64,000 nucleotides of DNA from Chitinophagales bacterium (GTDB lineage Bacteria; Bacteroidota; Bacteroidia; Chitinophagales; Chitinophagaceae): assembly GCA_013298665.1 (NCBI GenBank), contig JAAFIK010000001.1, positions 124,001-188,000 of the forward strand, written 5' to 3'. Positions 1 through 9,232 of the stretch are shown in pieces; position 1 is the stretch's first letter, and each line of letters begins with the position of its first letter. A program made the translations under genes and the position numbers. The notes beneath the pieces were generated by a model that worked only from the letters and a program-made list of their open reading frames with translations, was not told where the DNA came from and searched no databases.

Positions 1-2413
1 CCCCATCGGTACTGCGTTCCACCACATACTGCTTAAAGCCGGTTTCGCGGGTGGCGTACCATTTCAGCAGGATGCTGTTGTTGTAGCGGGTTGCTGTAAA
101 GTCGATGAGTGTAACGGGGATGGCTCCGCTGCATTGCCAGATCTGTGCAACATACTCGGGGTGGTCAACAAAGGGATTCCGGTTGCCCTGGCGTTTTGTT
201 GATGCGCCATCGGTTACCAACTGGTAATAGATGGCATTGTTGCGGTCGATTTCTTTCTGGCTTACGGGATCCTGCAGGTGCCATTTGAAAAGCAGCCGGA
301 TAAACCAGTCGTCATACACCTGTAACTTTCTTTTAACAATATCGGGTTCGTCTGTTGCATTGAGCAACACTTCATTAGCCGTACCATTACCTGCCCAGCC
401 ATTGATCTGGTCTTCGTAACGCGTGGCCATGTACAACTGGGCACGGGCAAGATCACCCTTGTATTCGTCGCGTGGCTCAAAAACAATATTACCACTGTAC
501 CCCATAGTGGCAAGTGGGGCACCCCGGTAACTCTCATTCTTGCTCTTGTAGTACTGGGTTGCGCCGGTATTGCCTTTCTGCACTTCACCATAGGGATAGT
601 TGCCCCGTATATTATTTACTTTCCCGTCCGTCGGGAAAAGGTGGTGCAGATCGGTAACCATGGGCGAAGCATCGTTGAACCAGGATTGGGGGAAGGAATG
701 TTCGCGGTTATAACAGTCACCTTCATTCGAATAATTACCACACTGGTCGCTGCCGTATGCAAACTGTATCTCATTCGTGCCATTGTAATAAATACTGCCT
801 GTGGGGAGGTCAGTATAGACGTCCCAGATGATATTTGCCGTATTGGCATCGTTGCGACGAAGATCGGTATATTGATAAGCATTCCACACGCCCGGGGTAT
901 AGGTAAATACCTGTGTGCCCGCAGAAATAATGTTTTTTAATGCGGTCTTCAGCGGTTGGCAGGTGAGGCCATTGGCGGCATCATAATAACCTGCGGGTAT
1001 GCCACCTGTGCTATTGGTAGTGGTGGCACTTCCGTTGAGTGCAGTGTTGTTGTAAAGGGGCTCGCCACTACAATCGCCACTGGCGGCAAAGACAAAGAAA
1101 TAATAGGTTGTACTCGTGGTAAGTCCGTTGGCTGTAAAAGAGGTACCCGGGGTGTATGTAACAACAGTACCACCACCAAGTGCCTGGCCGGGGGTATAGG
1201 TAACTGCATTGGCCGGATTGGCAGAAAGACTGTTGCTGAGACTGCGTACAATCAGGTAGCGATTGGCTCCGGCGGCGGCCGTAAAGGAGCCCGTGATACT
1301 GTTTCCGGCAGCGTTCAGCACTAAGTTGGCGGGCGATCCCGCTGGCACCACACAAGCGGGAAGGGGTAAGGTATTGATGTTTTGGATCAGTGGTGTGGTG
1401 GTCAAATAATTGGGGCCACCCGAACAGTTTTCGCTGTTGAGGGCAAATACAAAATAGTAATAAGCGGTATTAGGCAGCAGGCCAATATCAGTAAAACTGT
1501 TGCCGGAAGTACTGATCAGTACAATGCCGCCCCCGAACGCCTGACCCGTGTTGTATGCCGTGCCGTCGGCAGGACTGGCGGATATTGTTGGAGAGGTACT
1601 GCGTACAATAAGGTATTCGTCCACAGCAGGTGTTGCCGGGGTAAAGCTGCCGCTGATACTTGTTGGGGTTGGTGTAAGCACAAGATTGGCAGGCTGTGCT
1701 GCCGGTTCTGTGCAAGGAGTAAGCGTTGCGGCGTTAAAGGTGATCGAGAGATCGTCTATCGCAAGACCATCGTCGGCACCGGTAATATTGGCATCTGCCC
1801 AGCGCAGGAAAAAAGTAGCGCCGGCAGGGATATTGAGTCCAGTGATGATGAATGACCTGTTGCTGCGGTTGGCAGCGGCATTGCCATCGAGTGCCCCGGC
1901 GGAGGCTCCTGCTGCCGGTGAGGTAAAGTCAAGATTGTCCTGGTCGATCCAGGTGCCATTGGTGAGGGCCGTAGCGTCTGTGCTGTATTGAAAGTTCAGG
2001 GTGTCGGGTGTGGTACGACCGGTTACACCTGCCCGCCATTGTTCGCCTGTATAAGTAATGGTGAGTGTGGTAATGACTACTCCGGCGTTATTGGTAAAAG
2101 CTACGCCATTAAGAGGGGTAACGCTGCCACTTTGCAGGGCGCCCAATGCTCTTTCGCCGTTGCCCGTTGCACCGTAGCTATAAGTATTACCGGTAGCTGT
2201 GGTGCCATTATCAGCACTATAGGTACCATTGGCACCTGTGCCCGATTCACTCAGCAGCCAGCCCTGGGGTAATGTGGATGAGGTACCCGTAACTGCCAGG
2301 GTATTAAAATCCTGGGTATAGGGTGTGCCTGTATTGGTAATGCTAACCTGGGCTGTTGTATAAGTGATCAGCAGCAATAACAGGCTGGCGGCGAAAATTG
2401 TCTTTTTTATCAT
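1..2413 (-). CDS. Secreted endonuclease I family protein (3' end outside the window)
   Basis: Predicted extracellular or surface non-specific nuclease of the endonuclease I (EndA/NucM, His-Me finger) family. 804 residues are visible and the frame stays open to the window edge. A Sec signal peptide (about 1-21, ending TTAQ) is followed by a beta-rich region (about 22-230). Two related fibronectin-III-like repeats then start near residues 233 and 354 with CTEPAAQPANLVL and CVVPAGSPANLVL. The nuclease domain covers about 470-757 and carries the active-site motif NREHSFPQSWF with the expected catalytic His at residue 572. From about 765 a beta-sandwich begins (PVTLIDFTATRYNNSILLKW), of the kind that often precedes a T9SS sorting domain; the tail itself is off-window. 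The ATG at 2413 fits the signal peptide. A role in using extracellular nucleic acids is inferred from the family. Confidence 0.88.
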   Translation of the reverse strand, partial: MIKKTIFAASLLLLLITYTTAQVSITNTGTPYTQDFNTLAVTGTSSTLPQGWLLSESGTGANGTYSADNGTTATGNTYSYGATGNGERALGALQSGSVTPLNGVAFTNNAGVVITTLTITYTGEQWRAGVTGRTTPDTLNFQYSTDATALTNGTWIDQDNLDFTSPAAGASAGALDGNAAANRSNRSFIITGLNIPAGATFFLRWADANITGADDGLAIDDLSITFNAATLTPCTEPAAQPANLVLTPTPTSISGSFTPATPAVDEYLIVRSTSPTISASPADGTAYNTGQAFGGGIVLISTSGNSFTDIGLLPNTAYYYFVFALNSENCSGGPNYLTTTPLIQNINTLPLPACVVPAGSPANLVLNAAGNSITGSFTAAAGANRYLIVRSLSNSLSANPANAVTYTPGQALGGGTVVTYTPGTSFTANGLTTSTTYYFFVFAASGDCSGEPLYNNTALNGSATTTNSTGGIPAGYYDAANGLTCQPLKTALKNIISAGTQVFTYTPGVWNAYQYTDLRRNDANTANIIWDVYTDLPTGSIYYNGTNEIQFAYGSDQCGNYSNEGDCYNREHSFPQSWFNDASPMVTDLHHLFPTDGKVNNIRGNYPYGEVQKGNTGATQYYKSKNESYRGAPLATMGYSGNIVFEPRDEYKGDLARAQLYMATRYEDQINGWAGNGTANEVLLNATDEPDIVKRKLQVYDDWFIRLLFKWHLQDPVSQKEIDRNNAIYYQLVTDGASTKRQGNRNPFVDHPEYVAQIWQCSGAIPVTLIDFTATRYNNSILLKWYATRETGFKQYVVERSTDG

Positions 2414-2481
2414 AGCAAAACCGTCTTATTGTGCAGACAGCAGAAGTGGTATATCCGTTGCCTGCCAGGGTTATTTTATCA

Positions 2482-2515
2482 ACAAAAAAGCCCATCAAGG
2501 TTAAATTTGACGGGC
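2482..2515 (-). terminator. Intrinsic terminator of rpsT
   Basis: Read on the minus strand, GCCCGTCAA pairs with TTGATGGGC (one G-T wobble) across an 8-nt loop, followed by a run of six T. It sits 30 bp past the rpsT stop codon and separates rpsT from the nuclease gene. Confidence 0.8.
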
Positions 2516-2544
2516 ATTGAATGATTTTGATGCGTACTGCTGTA

Positions 2545-2802
2545 TTATTTAGCCAAAGCGTTTACACGCCTGGCAAGCTTACTTTTCAGGTTGGAGGCTT
2601 TATTTTTGTGGATAACGCCACGTTTCGCCAGTTTGTCGATCATGGCAGCAACAGCAGGCATTTGCTCTGTAGCTGCTTTCTTCTCGTCCACTTCTTTGAG
2701 GTCGCGGATGGCATTACGGGTCGTTTTGCCATAATAGCGGTTGCGCTCATTACGTTTCGTGCTCTGCCTTACATCTTTTTTGGTGGCTGCGTGATTTGCC
2801 AT
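2545..2802 (-). CDS. rpsT: 30S ribosomal protein S20
   Basis: Small-subunit ribosomal protein that binds 16S rRNA. It has 85 residues, close to the family norm, and is strongly basic. It starts MANHAATKKDVRQSTKRNER, the characteristic S20 N-terminus, with a helical Ala/Lys-rich C-terminal half (KNKASNLKSKLARRVNAL). The ATG at 2802 is preceded by a clear promoter and the gene ends before its own hairpin terminator, so it is monocistronic. Confidence 0.95.
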   Translation of the reverse strand: MANHAATKKDVRQSTKRNERNRYYGKTTRNAIRDLKEVDEKKAATEQMPAVAAMIDKLAKRGVIHKNKASNLKSKLARRVNALAK

Positions 2803-2824
2803 GTTCTATCAATTTTTTGGGCTG

Positions 2825-2855
2825 CAAAGATAGGCGTATAATGTGAAACAACCAA
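2825..2855 (-). promoter_or_regulatory. Candidate Bacteroidota-type promoter for rpsT
   Basis: The minus strand reads TTG, 20 nt, then TATCTTTG. This matches the Bacteroidota primary-sigma consensus (TTTG, 19-21 nt, TAnnTTTG). It lies 23 bp upstream of the rpsT start codon. Confidence 0.6.
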
Positions 2856-2906
2856 GGTTACGGAAAAGTTTTTTAATTGTCTATCTTAGTGGCTAAAGGG
2901 ATCACT

Positions 2907-3407
2907 ATGCACCGTTATTCACTTGTTTTGCTGCACTCGGCCTCTCTTGTGCTGCTTTTCCTGGGTTGGACGCAGGATATGCTCCACATCAGCGTATCGG
3001 CCAATTTTATCGTCAATATCCCCCTTTTCAGCGAGCAACGAAGTATTATGGGTACGCTGCAGTCGCTATGGGAGAGTGGCAATATCTTCCCGTTCAGCCT
3101 GATCCTCTTTTTCGGTATCCTCATCCCCCTGGTCAAATCGGCCGCCATTTTTGTATTGCTGCTCCGGTCCGATTCTTCCCAGCGCTGGTATGGTTTTGTT
3201 GCTGCCATCAGCAAATGGGCCATGGCCGATGTATTTGCCGTCAGCATCTTTGTGGCCTTTATCGGTGCCAAAAGCATGCAATCCACCACTGCCATACTGG
3301 AGCCGGGTTTTTATTATTTTGCCGCCTACGTGCTGCTCAGTATTGTGGTTGCGATGCTGGTGGGTAAGTGGCTGGCGAAAATGGAAAGGCTGCCTGCTGG
3401 TGACTGA
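2907..3407 (+). CDS. PqiA-like (paraquat-inducible protein A) inner-membrane protein
   Basis: 166-residue integral membrane protein with about four hydrophobic segments: near the N-terminus (LVLLHSASLVLLFLGW), FSLILFFGILIPLVKSAA, MADVFAVSIFVAFIG and YFAAYVLLSIVVAMLVG. The sequence KWAMADVFAVSIFVA resembles the conserved W-x-M-x-DVF segment of PqiA/YebS proteins, which take part in lipid trafficking across the envelope. The protein corresponds to a single PqiA module. A TTG at 2877 would give a longer form, but the ATG at 2907 is preferred. No pqiB/MCE gene is adjacent, so a partner in this window is not evident. Confidence 0.7.
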   Translation: MHRYSLVLLHSASLVLLFLGWTQDMLHISVSANFIVNIPLFSEQRSIMGTLQSLWESGNIFPFSLILFFGILIPLVKSAAIFVLLLRSDSSQRWYGFVAAISKWAMADVFAVSIFVAFIGAKSMQSTTAILEPGFYYFAAYVLLSIVVAMLVGKWLAKMERLPAGD

Positions 3408-3566
3408 GTAATCCCTGCTCCTGACAATTCCGCGGTATACAGCATGCCCCCTTTTCGGATTATTTGCCGATATTTGCACACCAGTGGTTGATCCGCTACC
3501 GGGTATCATCATGTTATAACCGGGCGGTTGCCAACCCATCACCATATAACAATCTCATTTATTGCG

Positions 3567-6326
3567 ATGAAGGATTTCCAGTTTATTACGAACGCTCACC
3601 CCGGTTATATCGAAAACTTATACAACGATTTTGCCAAAAATCCCAACAGTGTGGATGTGGATATGCGCAAGTTTTTTGAGGGATTTGATTTTGCCGTTAC
3701 CTACGGTGCTGCAACCACCTCCAATGGTAATGCTGCGGCTACTGCGACTGTGCCGAACGCTACCTCCGGTAATCAGTTGACCAAAGAGTTTGGCGTTTAT
3801 CAACTCATACTGGCTTACCGCCACAAGGGGCATCTTATCGCCCGCACCAATCCCATTCGTGAAAGAAAGGACAGGGGTGCCAATCTTGAACTGAAGCATT
3901 TCGGTCTTACCGATGCCGACCTGGCTACTTCATTTGAGGCAGGCAGTTTTGTAGGATTGGGTAAGGCAAGGCTTGCTGATATCCTGGCACACCTTCAATT
4001 GTGCTACACTACACATCTCGGCGTAGAAATCAGTGCACTGAACGACAGTCCGAAGATTGAATGGCTTACCCATGCGGTGGAACAGACCATGATGGAACCA
4101 CTGCCGCTGGCACAGCAAAAGCATATCCTGGAAAAGCTGAATGCAGGGGTGATGTTTGAAAAATTTCTGCATACCAAGTATATCGGCCAGAAGCGTTTCA
4201 GTCTCGAAGGAGGGGAAACTACCATACCGGCATTGGACGCCATCATCAATACAGCCAGTAACAATGGGGTAAAAGAAGTGGTCATCGGTATGGCACACCG
4301 GGGCCGGCTGAATGTACTGGCCAATATCATGGGTAAGACGTATGCCAACATATTTAATGAGTTTGAGGGCAATGCGGTACCCGATACCACCATGGGTAGC
4401 GGCGATGTAAAATACCATCTGGGCTATAGCAGCGAGGTGGAAACCGAAAACGGGAATAAGATTTACCTGAAGCTTTGTCCCAACCCCTCCCACCTGGAGG
4501 CGGTAGATCCTGTTGTGGTGGGTTTTGCCCGCAGCAAGGCCGATGTATTGTACGAGAGCGATTATGATAAAATATTGCCCATACTGATCCATGGTGATTC
4601 TTCGGTAGCGGGGCAGGGTGTTGTTTATGAAGTACTGCAGATGAGCGATTTGCCTGGTTACTACACGGGGGGAACGATCCATTTTGTGATCAATAACCAA
4701 ATCGGGTTTACCACTGATTTTGATGATGCGAGAAGTTCGGATTACTGCACATCCATTGCTGCGATGGTGAAGGCTCCGGTGTTGCATGTGAATGGGGATG
4801 ATGCCGAAGCCGTAGTGAAGGCAGCACAGATTGCCACCCGTTACCGCCAGGCCTTTAACAGTGACATTTTTATTGATATGGTGTGCTACCGCCGCCATGG
4901 GCACAATGAAGGTGACGAGCCGAAGTTTACCCAGCCGCAACTATACGCGCTTATCGATAAACACCTCAACCCGCGTGAAGTGTATACCCAATACCTGATA
5001 CAGGGCGGTGAAGCAGATGCCAGGGAGATGGCCAAGGCTGTGGAGCAGCAATTCTGGAGCCAGTTGCAGGAACGATTGGATGAAGTGAAACAAAACCCGC
5101 TGCCCTATACTTACCAGAAACCGGAGGAATGGTGGAAAAGCCTTCGGCGGGCTACTGTTGCGGATTTTGACGCCTCTCCGGTTACGGCAATTACACAAAC
5201 AGTTTTTACCACCATCTTTAACGGATTGATGCAATGGCCGGCTGATTTCAAGCCGCTGCGCAAAGTGGATAAGATGGTGCAGGATAAGGTGAAGTTGCTG
5301 AACGATGAGCATAAGGTGGACTGGGCTACGGCTGAGTTGATGGCTTACAGCAGTATCCTGATGGAAGGAAAAAACGTACGGATGAGCGGGCAGGATGTAA
5401 AGCGTGGCACTTTCAGCCATCGCCATGCCGTTATTTATGATGAAAATACAAACGAAGGACATAACCGTCTTGACCATTTTACACCCGGGCAAGCGCCTTT
5501 CCGCATCTTCAACTCGCTGCTGAGTGAGTATGGCGTGCTGGGTTTTGAATATGGGTATGCAATGGCTAATCCACTTGCCTTAGTGGTATGGGAGGCTCAG
5601 TTTGGCGATTTTTGCAATGGCGCACAAACGATGATCGATCAGTTTATTGCGGCTGCCGAAACCAAATGGCAACGTATGAATGGTGTGGTGATGTTGCTGC
5701 CGCATGGCTATGAAGGCCAGGGCCCCGAGCACAGCAGCGCACGTATGGAACGTTTTTTACAAATGTGTGCCGAACTGAATATGGTGATTACAAATGTTAC
5801 CACTGCTGCCAATTTCTTTCATGCGTTGCGCCGGCAATTGGCCTGGCCTTTCCGTAAACCACTGATCAATTTCTCCCCCAAGGCCAACCTGCGTCACCCT
5901 GGTAGCTACAGCACAGCAGAGGAGTTTACCAATGGAGGCTTTAAGGAGGTCATTGACGATGGCTATGTAAAAGATCCTGCTGCGGTAAAGCGCGTGTTGA
6001 TGTGCAGTGGTAAGATGTATTTCGACCTTGCTGAACGTCAGCAAAAGGACCAGGCTGCAGATGCCGCCGTCATCCGGTTAGAGCAGTTGTACCCACTGCC
6101 GCAGCGGCAACTGGATGATCTTTATAAGAAATATGCCAAAGCAGTTTGGTACTGGGTGCAGGAAGAACCACTGAATATGGGTGCTGCAACATTTTTGCGG
6201 ATGAACCTGAAAGGGATAAACTTTTACATCATCAGCCGCCAGGCCAGTGCTGCTACGGCTACGGGATATGCAAAAATACACGCGCAGGAACAGGCTGAGA
6301 TTATCAATACGGCGTTTACGTTATAG
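3567..6326 (+). CDS. sucA: 2-oxoglutarate dehydrogenase E1 component
   Basis: Thiamine-diphosphate-dependent E1 subunit of the 2-oxoglutarate dehydrogenase complex, which decarboxylates 2-oxoglutarate in the TCA cycle. It has 919 residues, typical for Bacteroidota SucA. Visible motifs include MAHRGRLNVLANIMGK, HGDSSVAGQGVVYEVLQMS, the ThDP/Mg region GDDAEAV and CYRRHGHNEGDEPKFTQP, and PHGYEGQGPEHSSARMERF in the C-terminal half. The ATG at 3567 (MKDFQFITNAHPGYIENLYN) is preferred to an upstream TTG at 3528. The E2 gene sucB, often directly downstream, is absent; a gap and a minus-strand gene follow. Confidence 0.96.
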   Translation: MKDFQFITNAHPGYIENLYNDFAKNPNSVDVDMRKFFEGFDFAVTYGAATTSNGNAAATATVPNATSGNQLTKEFGVYQLILAYRHKGHLIARTNPIRERKDRGANLELKHFGLTDADLATSFEAGSFVGLGKARLADILAHLQLCYTTHLGVEISALNDSPKIEWLTHAVEQTMMEPLPLAQQKHILEKLNAGVMFEKFLHTKYIGQKRFSLEGGETTIPALDAIINTASNNGVKEVVIGMAHRGRLNVLANIMGKTYANIFNEFEGNAVPDTTMGSGDVKYHLGYSSEVETENGNKIYLKLCPNPSHLEAVDPVVVGFARSKADVLYESDYDKILPILIHGDSSVAGQGVVYEVLQMSDLPGYYTGGTIHFVINNQIGFTTDFDDARSSDYCTSIAAMVKAPVLHVNGDDAEAVVKAAQIATRYRQAFNSDIFIDMVCYRRHGHNEGDEPKFTQPQLYALIDKHLNPREVYTQYLIQGGEADAREMAKAVEQQFWSQLQERLDEVKQNPLPYTYQKPEEWWKSLRRATVADFDASPVTAITQTVFTTIFNGLMQWPADFKPLRKVDKMVQDKVKLLNDEHKVDWATAELMAYSSILMEGKNVRMSGQDVKRGTFSHRHAVIYDENTNEGHNRLDHFTPGQAPFRIFNSLLSEYGVLGFEYGYAMANPLALVVWEAQFGDFCNGAQTMIDQFIAAAETKWQRMNGVVMLLPHGYEGQGPEHSSARMERFLQMCAELNMVITNVTTAANFFHALRRQLAWPFRKPLINFSPKANLRHPGSYSTAEEFTNGGFKEVIDDGYVKDPAAVKRVLMCSGKMYFDLAERQQKDQAADAAVIRLEQLYPLPQRQLDDLYKKYAKAVWYWVQEEPLNMGAATFLRMNLKGINFYIISRQASAATATGYAKIHAQEQAEIINTAFTL

Positions 6327-6643
6327 GTAGTGGTAAACTTTGGGAGAATCACTTTCAGCGTACTGATCTTCGGTGCGGGTATATTTTTTTTCACCCGTGT
6401 AAGTTTGTTTCAGCGCCACCCTTCTGCTGGGCATTGGTATGCAGTACTTAGTACTAAGTGGCGGGACATAGCCTGCCAACTACGGGGTAAATACGGGAAA
6501 ACACGGGGTTAATCTTCTGTAACTCTTCTATAGATCGCTGTCCGAACTGAACTTGTTCCGATATGGGCAAAATTTGGCAAGGTAAGTTTGTTAAACCTTA
6601 ATCGGATACTTTCTGCTGCATCCCCGTTGCAGGATATTTTCAA
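6327..6643 (+). other. Intergenic region, no gene seen
   Basis: 317 bp between the sucA stop codon and the end of a minus-strand VOC gene. A short open frame (6330-6512) has no recognisable domain. A perfect 14-bp palindrome, ACTTAGTACTAAGT, lies at 6446-6459. No clear terminator for sucA was found. Confidence 0.5.
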
Positions 6644-7012
6644 CTACTTCATCGAGTGTAACGCAACCCTGTTTCCCTCTGTGTCTATAAAATGGGCCAT
6701 AAAACCGTTTTGGCCAATGGCAGTTTTCGGCAACAAAATATTGGCACCTGCGTTTTCTATTCTTGAGAGCGGAACGTTTAAATCGTCTCCGCCATTGAGA
6801 TATACAACAGTTCCTTTGTCGGAGGGTGTAAATCCTTCTCCTTGCACTATTCCTCCTCCAACTCCATTTTGCATATCACAGGGAAGCATGCCATATTTTC
6901 CACCGGGGAAAGGCATTTCCATTATTTCTGCATCAAAAAGGATCTCGTAAAATTTTTTTGCTCTTGCGAAATCTGTAACAGGGATTTCGAACCAGTTGAT
7001 TGAATTTGTCAT
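6644..7012 (-). CDS. VOC (glyoxalase/bleomycin-resistance fold) family protein
   Basis: 122-residue single-domain protein of the vicinal-oxygen-chelate fold, starting MTNSINWFEIPVTDFARAKK, the usual first beta-strand and helix of small VOC proteins. A later segment, NGFMAHFIDTEGNRVALHS, carries the typical C-terminal strand (D-x-x-GN-x-x-x-L). The substrate is unknown. A TTG at 7030 is possible but the ATG at 7012 fits the family start. It is the last gene of an AT-rich minus-strand block (6644-9709). Confidence 0.85.
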   Translation of the reverse strand: MTNSINWFEIPVTDFARAKKFYEILFDAEIMEMPFPGGKYGMLPCDMQNGVGGGIVQGEGFTPSDKGTVVYLNGGDDLNVPLSRIENAGANILLPKTAIGQNGFMAHFIDTEGNRVALHSMK

Positions 7013-7057
7013 GTTTTTGTTTTTAATCAAGTTTACAATTATTACTTATTTTGAGAA

Positions 7058-7360
7058 TCATATCCATAAAATTACATTTGTTTTTTTGTCAATTTCAATA
7101 CTTTCCTTTTGCCTGATGTCTGCTTTTAAGGGTAACAAATAGGTTTGTTTTTTTGTGTCAAACCAAATGGCCGTTTTCCATGCTGAGTTGCCAATTTTTG
7201 CAGTTGCTTTTAATCGTCCCCAGCCTTCTTCTTCATTTTTGAAATTGTTTCTGATTTTTTTTGCCATATTTCCGGGAAGTGAAATAAAAATCCAGCCACC
7301 TGGACTATTGTATCGCCAGGGCTTGCCGGTAAATTCGTATTTTAATCCTGTTGCCATCAT
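7058..7360 (-). CDS. DUF1905 family protein
   Basis: 100-residue protein matching the DUF1905 pattern: YEFTGKPWRYNSPGGWIF near the start, then a W-G-x-x-KATAKIGN-x-xWKTAIWFD core and a YLLPLKADIRQKE end. DUF1905 proteins are small beta-rich proteins of unknown function, sometimes fused to a YdeI-like domain. Two adjacent ATG codons (7360 and 7357) could serve as start. It lies 45 bp upstream of the VOC gene on the same strand and may be co-transcribed with it. Confidence 0.82.
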   Translation of the reverse strand: MMATGLKYEFTGKPWRYNSPGGWIFISLPGNMAKKIRNNFKNEEEGWGRLKATAKIGNSAWKTAIWFDTKKQTYLLPLKADIRQKESIEIDKKTNVILWI

Positions 7361-7537
7361 TTGTTCAGCTTATGGTTCGTACAATCGCCGCTAACATTTT
7401 GGGTTTGCGAAGATGGGGGAAACCCAGGTGCAAATGTACATATCAGCACAAATATTCAACCTTGCATCCCCTGCGTACGGTATTTCATTGGAAAGCTACA
7501 ACCGTCATATTGCCCGACCGGTATGGGGTGTTCACTT

Positions 7538-8368
7538 TTACCTGGTTATGTTATTCAAGTTATTCAACGTCCATATTATGGCCTTCTCTTTTGTAGCCCT
7601 GAATATCGTACTATGTTCTTCTTTTTGTTCCGGTGAATATTTCCAGTTCAAATTTTTAATGTTTTTCTCTTTTAAAATACCGGAAAGTTCTTCGGTAGCC
7701 TGAAAAATGCCTTTAGTTCCTGATCCTGCAAACCAAAATGTTTTTTGGGTTGCAGGAAATGATTTTAAAATGTCATCAGCCTTTTTAATTAAGTACTTGT
7801 CATTCCACCAAAGGGATGGATCAAATGCGATATAGAAATCAAACAGGTCAGGTCTGAGGAAAAGGGTTTCTGTCACAAATAGTCCTGCCAAAGATTCACC
7901 AATAATCCCCTTTCTGCCTGCTGTTCTGTAACGCGTATTGATTTCGGCAAATAATTCGTCACTTATAAAAGCCCTGAATTTTGCTGCGCCACCAACTACG
8001 GGTGCAATTTCTTTGTCTTTTTCAATTTCGGTAAATCCTGTCAAGTCTCTTCTTCTTTGGGTATTTTCGATACCAACGAGAATGAAGGGCTTGATTTTTT
8101 TCTGTCTGATAAGTTCTGCTATAGTATTTGCCATGTGCGGAAAGTCTTCTTTGATACCCCCGTCTGGCATGTACATAACCGGCAATGAGTCCGGATTGGT
8201 TTTATAATCCGGGGGTGTCCAAACATTGATTGTTCTCCATTCTCCAATCTGTTTGGATTGGATGGTGAATGTTTCGTGTTCCGGAACAGGGTCGTTTGGC
8301 TGTTGAGCTGTTACCAAGCCAGGTAGTGCCAATAGTAAAAAAAATAAGTTGTGGTAAATAAATTTCAT
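7538..8368 (-). CDS. Secreted alpha/beta-hydrolase, putative esterase (esterase D/IroE-like)
   Basis: 276-residue hydrolase with a Sec signal peptide (about 1-21, LALPGLVTAQ). The fold is that of the putative-esterase family PF00756: RTINVWTPPDYKTNPDSLPVMYMPDGG near the N-terminus, split here by the signature DG. The nucleophile elbow is GESLAG (Ser in GxSxG) and a C-terminal His lies in EEHSTIFRA. Relatives include ferri-siderophore esterases (IroE/Fes-like) and feruloyl esterases; the substrate cannot be assigned. It belongs to the AT-rich minus-strand block. Confidence 0.85.
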   Translation of the reverse strand: MKFIYHNLFFLLLALPGLVTAQQPNDPVPEHETFTIQSKQIGEWRTINVWTPPDYKTNPDSLPVMYMPDGGIKEDFPHMANTIAELIRQKKIKPFILVGIENTQRRRDLTGFTEIEKDKEIAPVVGGAAKFRAFISDELFAEINTRYRTAGRKGIIGESLAGLFVTETLFLRPDLFDFYIAFDPSLWWNDKYLIKKADDILKSFPATQKTFWFAGSGTKGIFQATEELSGILKEKNIKNLNWKYSPEQKEEHSTIFRATKEKAIIWTLNNLNNITR

Positions 8369-8392
8369 ATTTATGGTTTGTTAAGTAACGCA

Positions 8393-8575
8393 CTATTTTT
8401 TTCTGAGGTCTCTTATTAAAAAGTAAATTGCCGCAGCAAATACAATTATGTATAAAACGGAGAGTGCCGGCTTGTCAAATTTATGCGTGTTAAAGTCGAA
8501 TTGCTTCCATAATGCGACGCCTAAAATTATCGCTATAATTGCCATGGGAAAGTTCACTCCTTTCTTATTCTCCAT
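8393..8575 (-). CDS. Small two-helix membrane protein, unknown
   Basis: 60-residue protein with two hydrophobic segments, FPMAIIAIILGVALW and LSVLYIIVFAAAIYFLI, and basic ends (MENKKG, RDLRKK). It lies between the esterase and the NTF2-like gene on the same strand with short gaps (24 and 26 bp), which supports it being a real gene. I do not recognise the family. Confidence 0.55.
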   Translation of the reverse strand: MENKKGVNFPMAIIAIILGVALWKQFDFNTHKFDKPALSVLYIIVFAAAIYFLIRDLRKK

Positions 8576-8601
8576 ATTTTCTGAATATAGTCTTTTGAAA
8601 A

Positions 8602-9066
8602 TTACTTTTTATGTTCTTCAAAATTATCGTAGTAAGTTAAATCTTTTGTGATTTTTCCATCTGTTATTTCAAAAATAGTACAGATAGGCAGTATGAATTT
8701 ACTGCCGTCTGGTGCAGTACCTGATGATTCAAATTCAACAGTTACGTTGTCGCCTGCGTGATACATTTTTACGACATTGTCATGTACATCTGGTATCATT
8801 TGGCTAAGTTCGCTGTATTTTTTGACAATGTCGGCTTTGGTCATTTTTGTATTTTTTAGTCCATAGGCGGGATCTTTCATTTCGGGTTGTTCTATATACA
8901 TGTCTGCCATTTGCTGCCATTCGTGGTTATTAAAATGTTGAAAGTACTTTTCAAGTAAAGCTTTGTTTTTTGCAGACTTGTCTGTTTTTATTGAATTTTT
9001 TTCTGTTGAATTCCTGCAGCAAATGAGTGTAAACATCATTGCCAGCATTAATGTTAACCTTATCAT
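8602..9066 (-). CDS. NTF2/SnoaL-like lipoprotein
   Basis: 154-residue predicted lipoprotein with a short signal ending in LICC (lipid-modified Cys at 16 or 17). The mature part looks like the SnoaL/NTF2 alpha+beta cone fold: a helix (LLEKYFQHFNNHEWQQMADM), then VTVEFESSGTAPDGSKF and a terminal strand with ITDGKITKDLTYYD. Proteins of this type are small ligand-binding or isomerase-like domains, and the substrate is unknown. It is probably co-transcribed with the two genes downstream. Confidence 0.75.
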   Translation of the reverse strand: MIRLTLMLAMMFTLICCRNSTEKNSIKTDKSAKNKALLEKYFQHFNNHEWQQMADMYIEQPEMKDPAYGLKNTKMTKADIVKKYSELSQMIPDVHDNVVKMYHAGDNVTVEFESSGTAPDGSKFILPICTIFEITDGKITKDLTYYDNFEEHKK

Positions 9067-9232
9067 ATTATTTCTTGTTTATTTCAGAACATTGAGTTGT
9101 TGCAATGAAATCGGCACAAATGGTTTATAGAAACGGGGCAACTGCCAAATGGCCAAGGTGAAATTAAGGATTGGCTGCTCAGTGTAAACATAATGCTACG
9201 ATACTTCAATCCCGTCTTTTGTTTACAAGCAC

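Noticed and set aside
3930-4940. 336-codon minus-strand open frame inside sucA
   Set aside because: No domain, and sucA motifs run through the same bases on the plus strand.
6446-6459. Perfect 14-bp palindrome ACTTAGTACTAAGT as an operator
   Set aside because: It is not close to a start codon and only one copy was seen, so a regulatory role is not supported.
6330-6512. Short open frame after sucA
   Set aside because: 60 codons, no family, no upstream signal and no conserved features; treated as intergenic.
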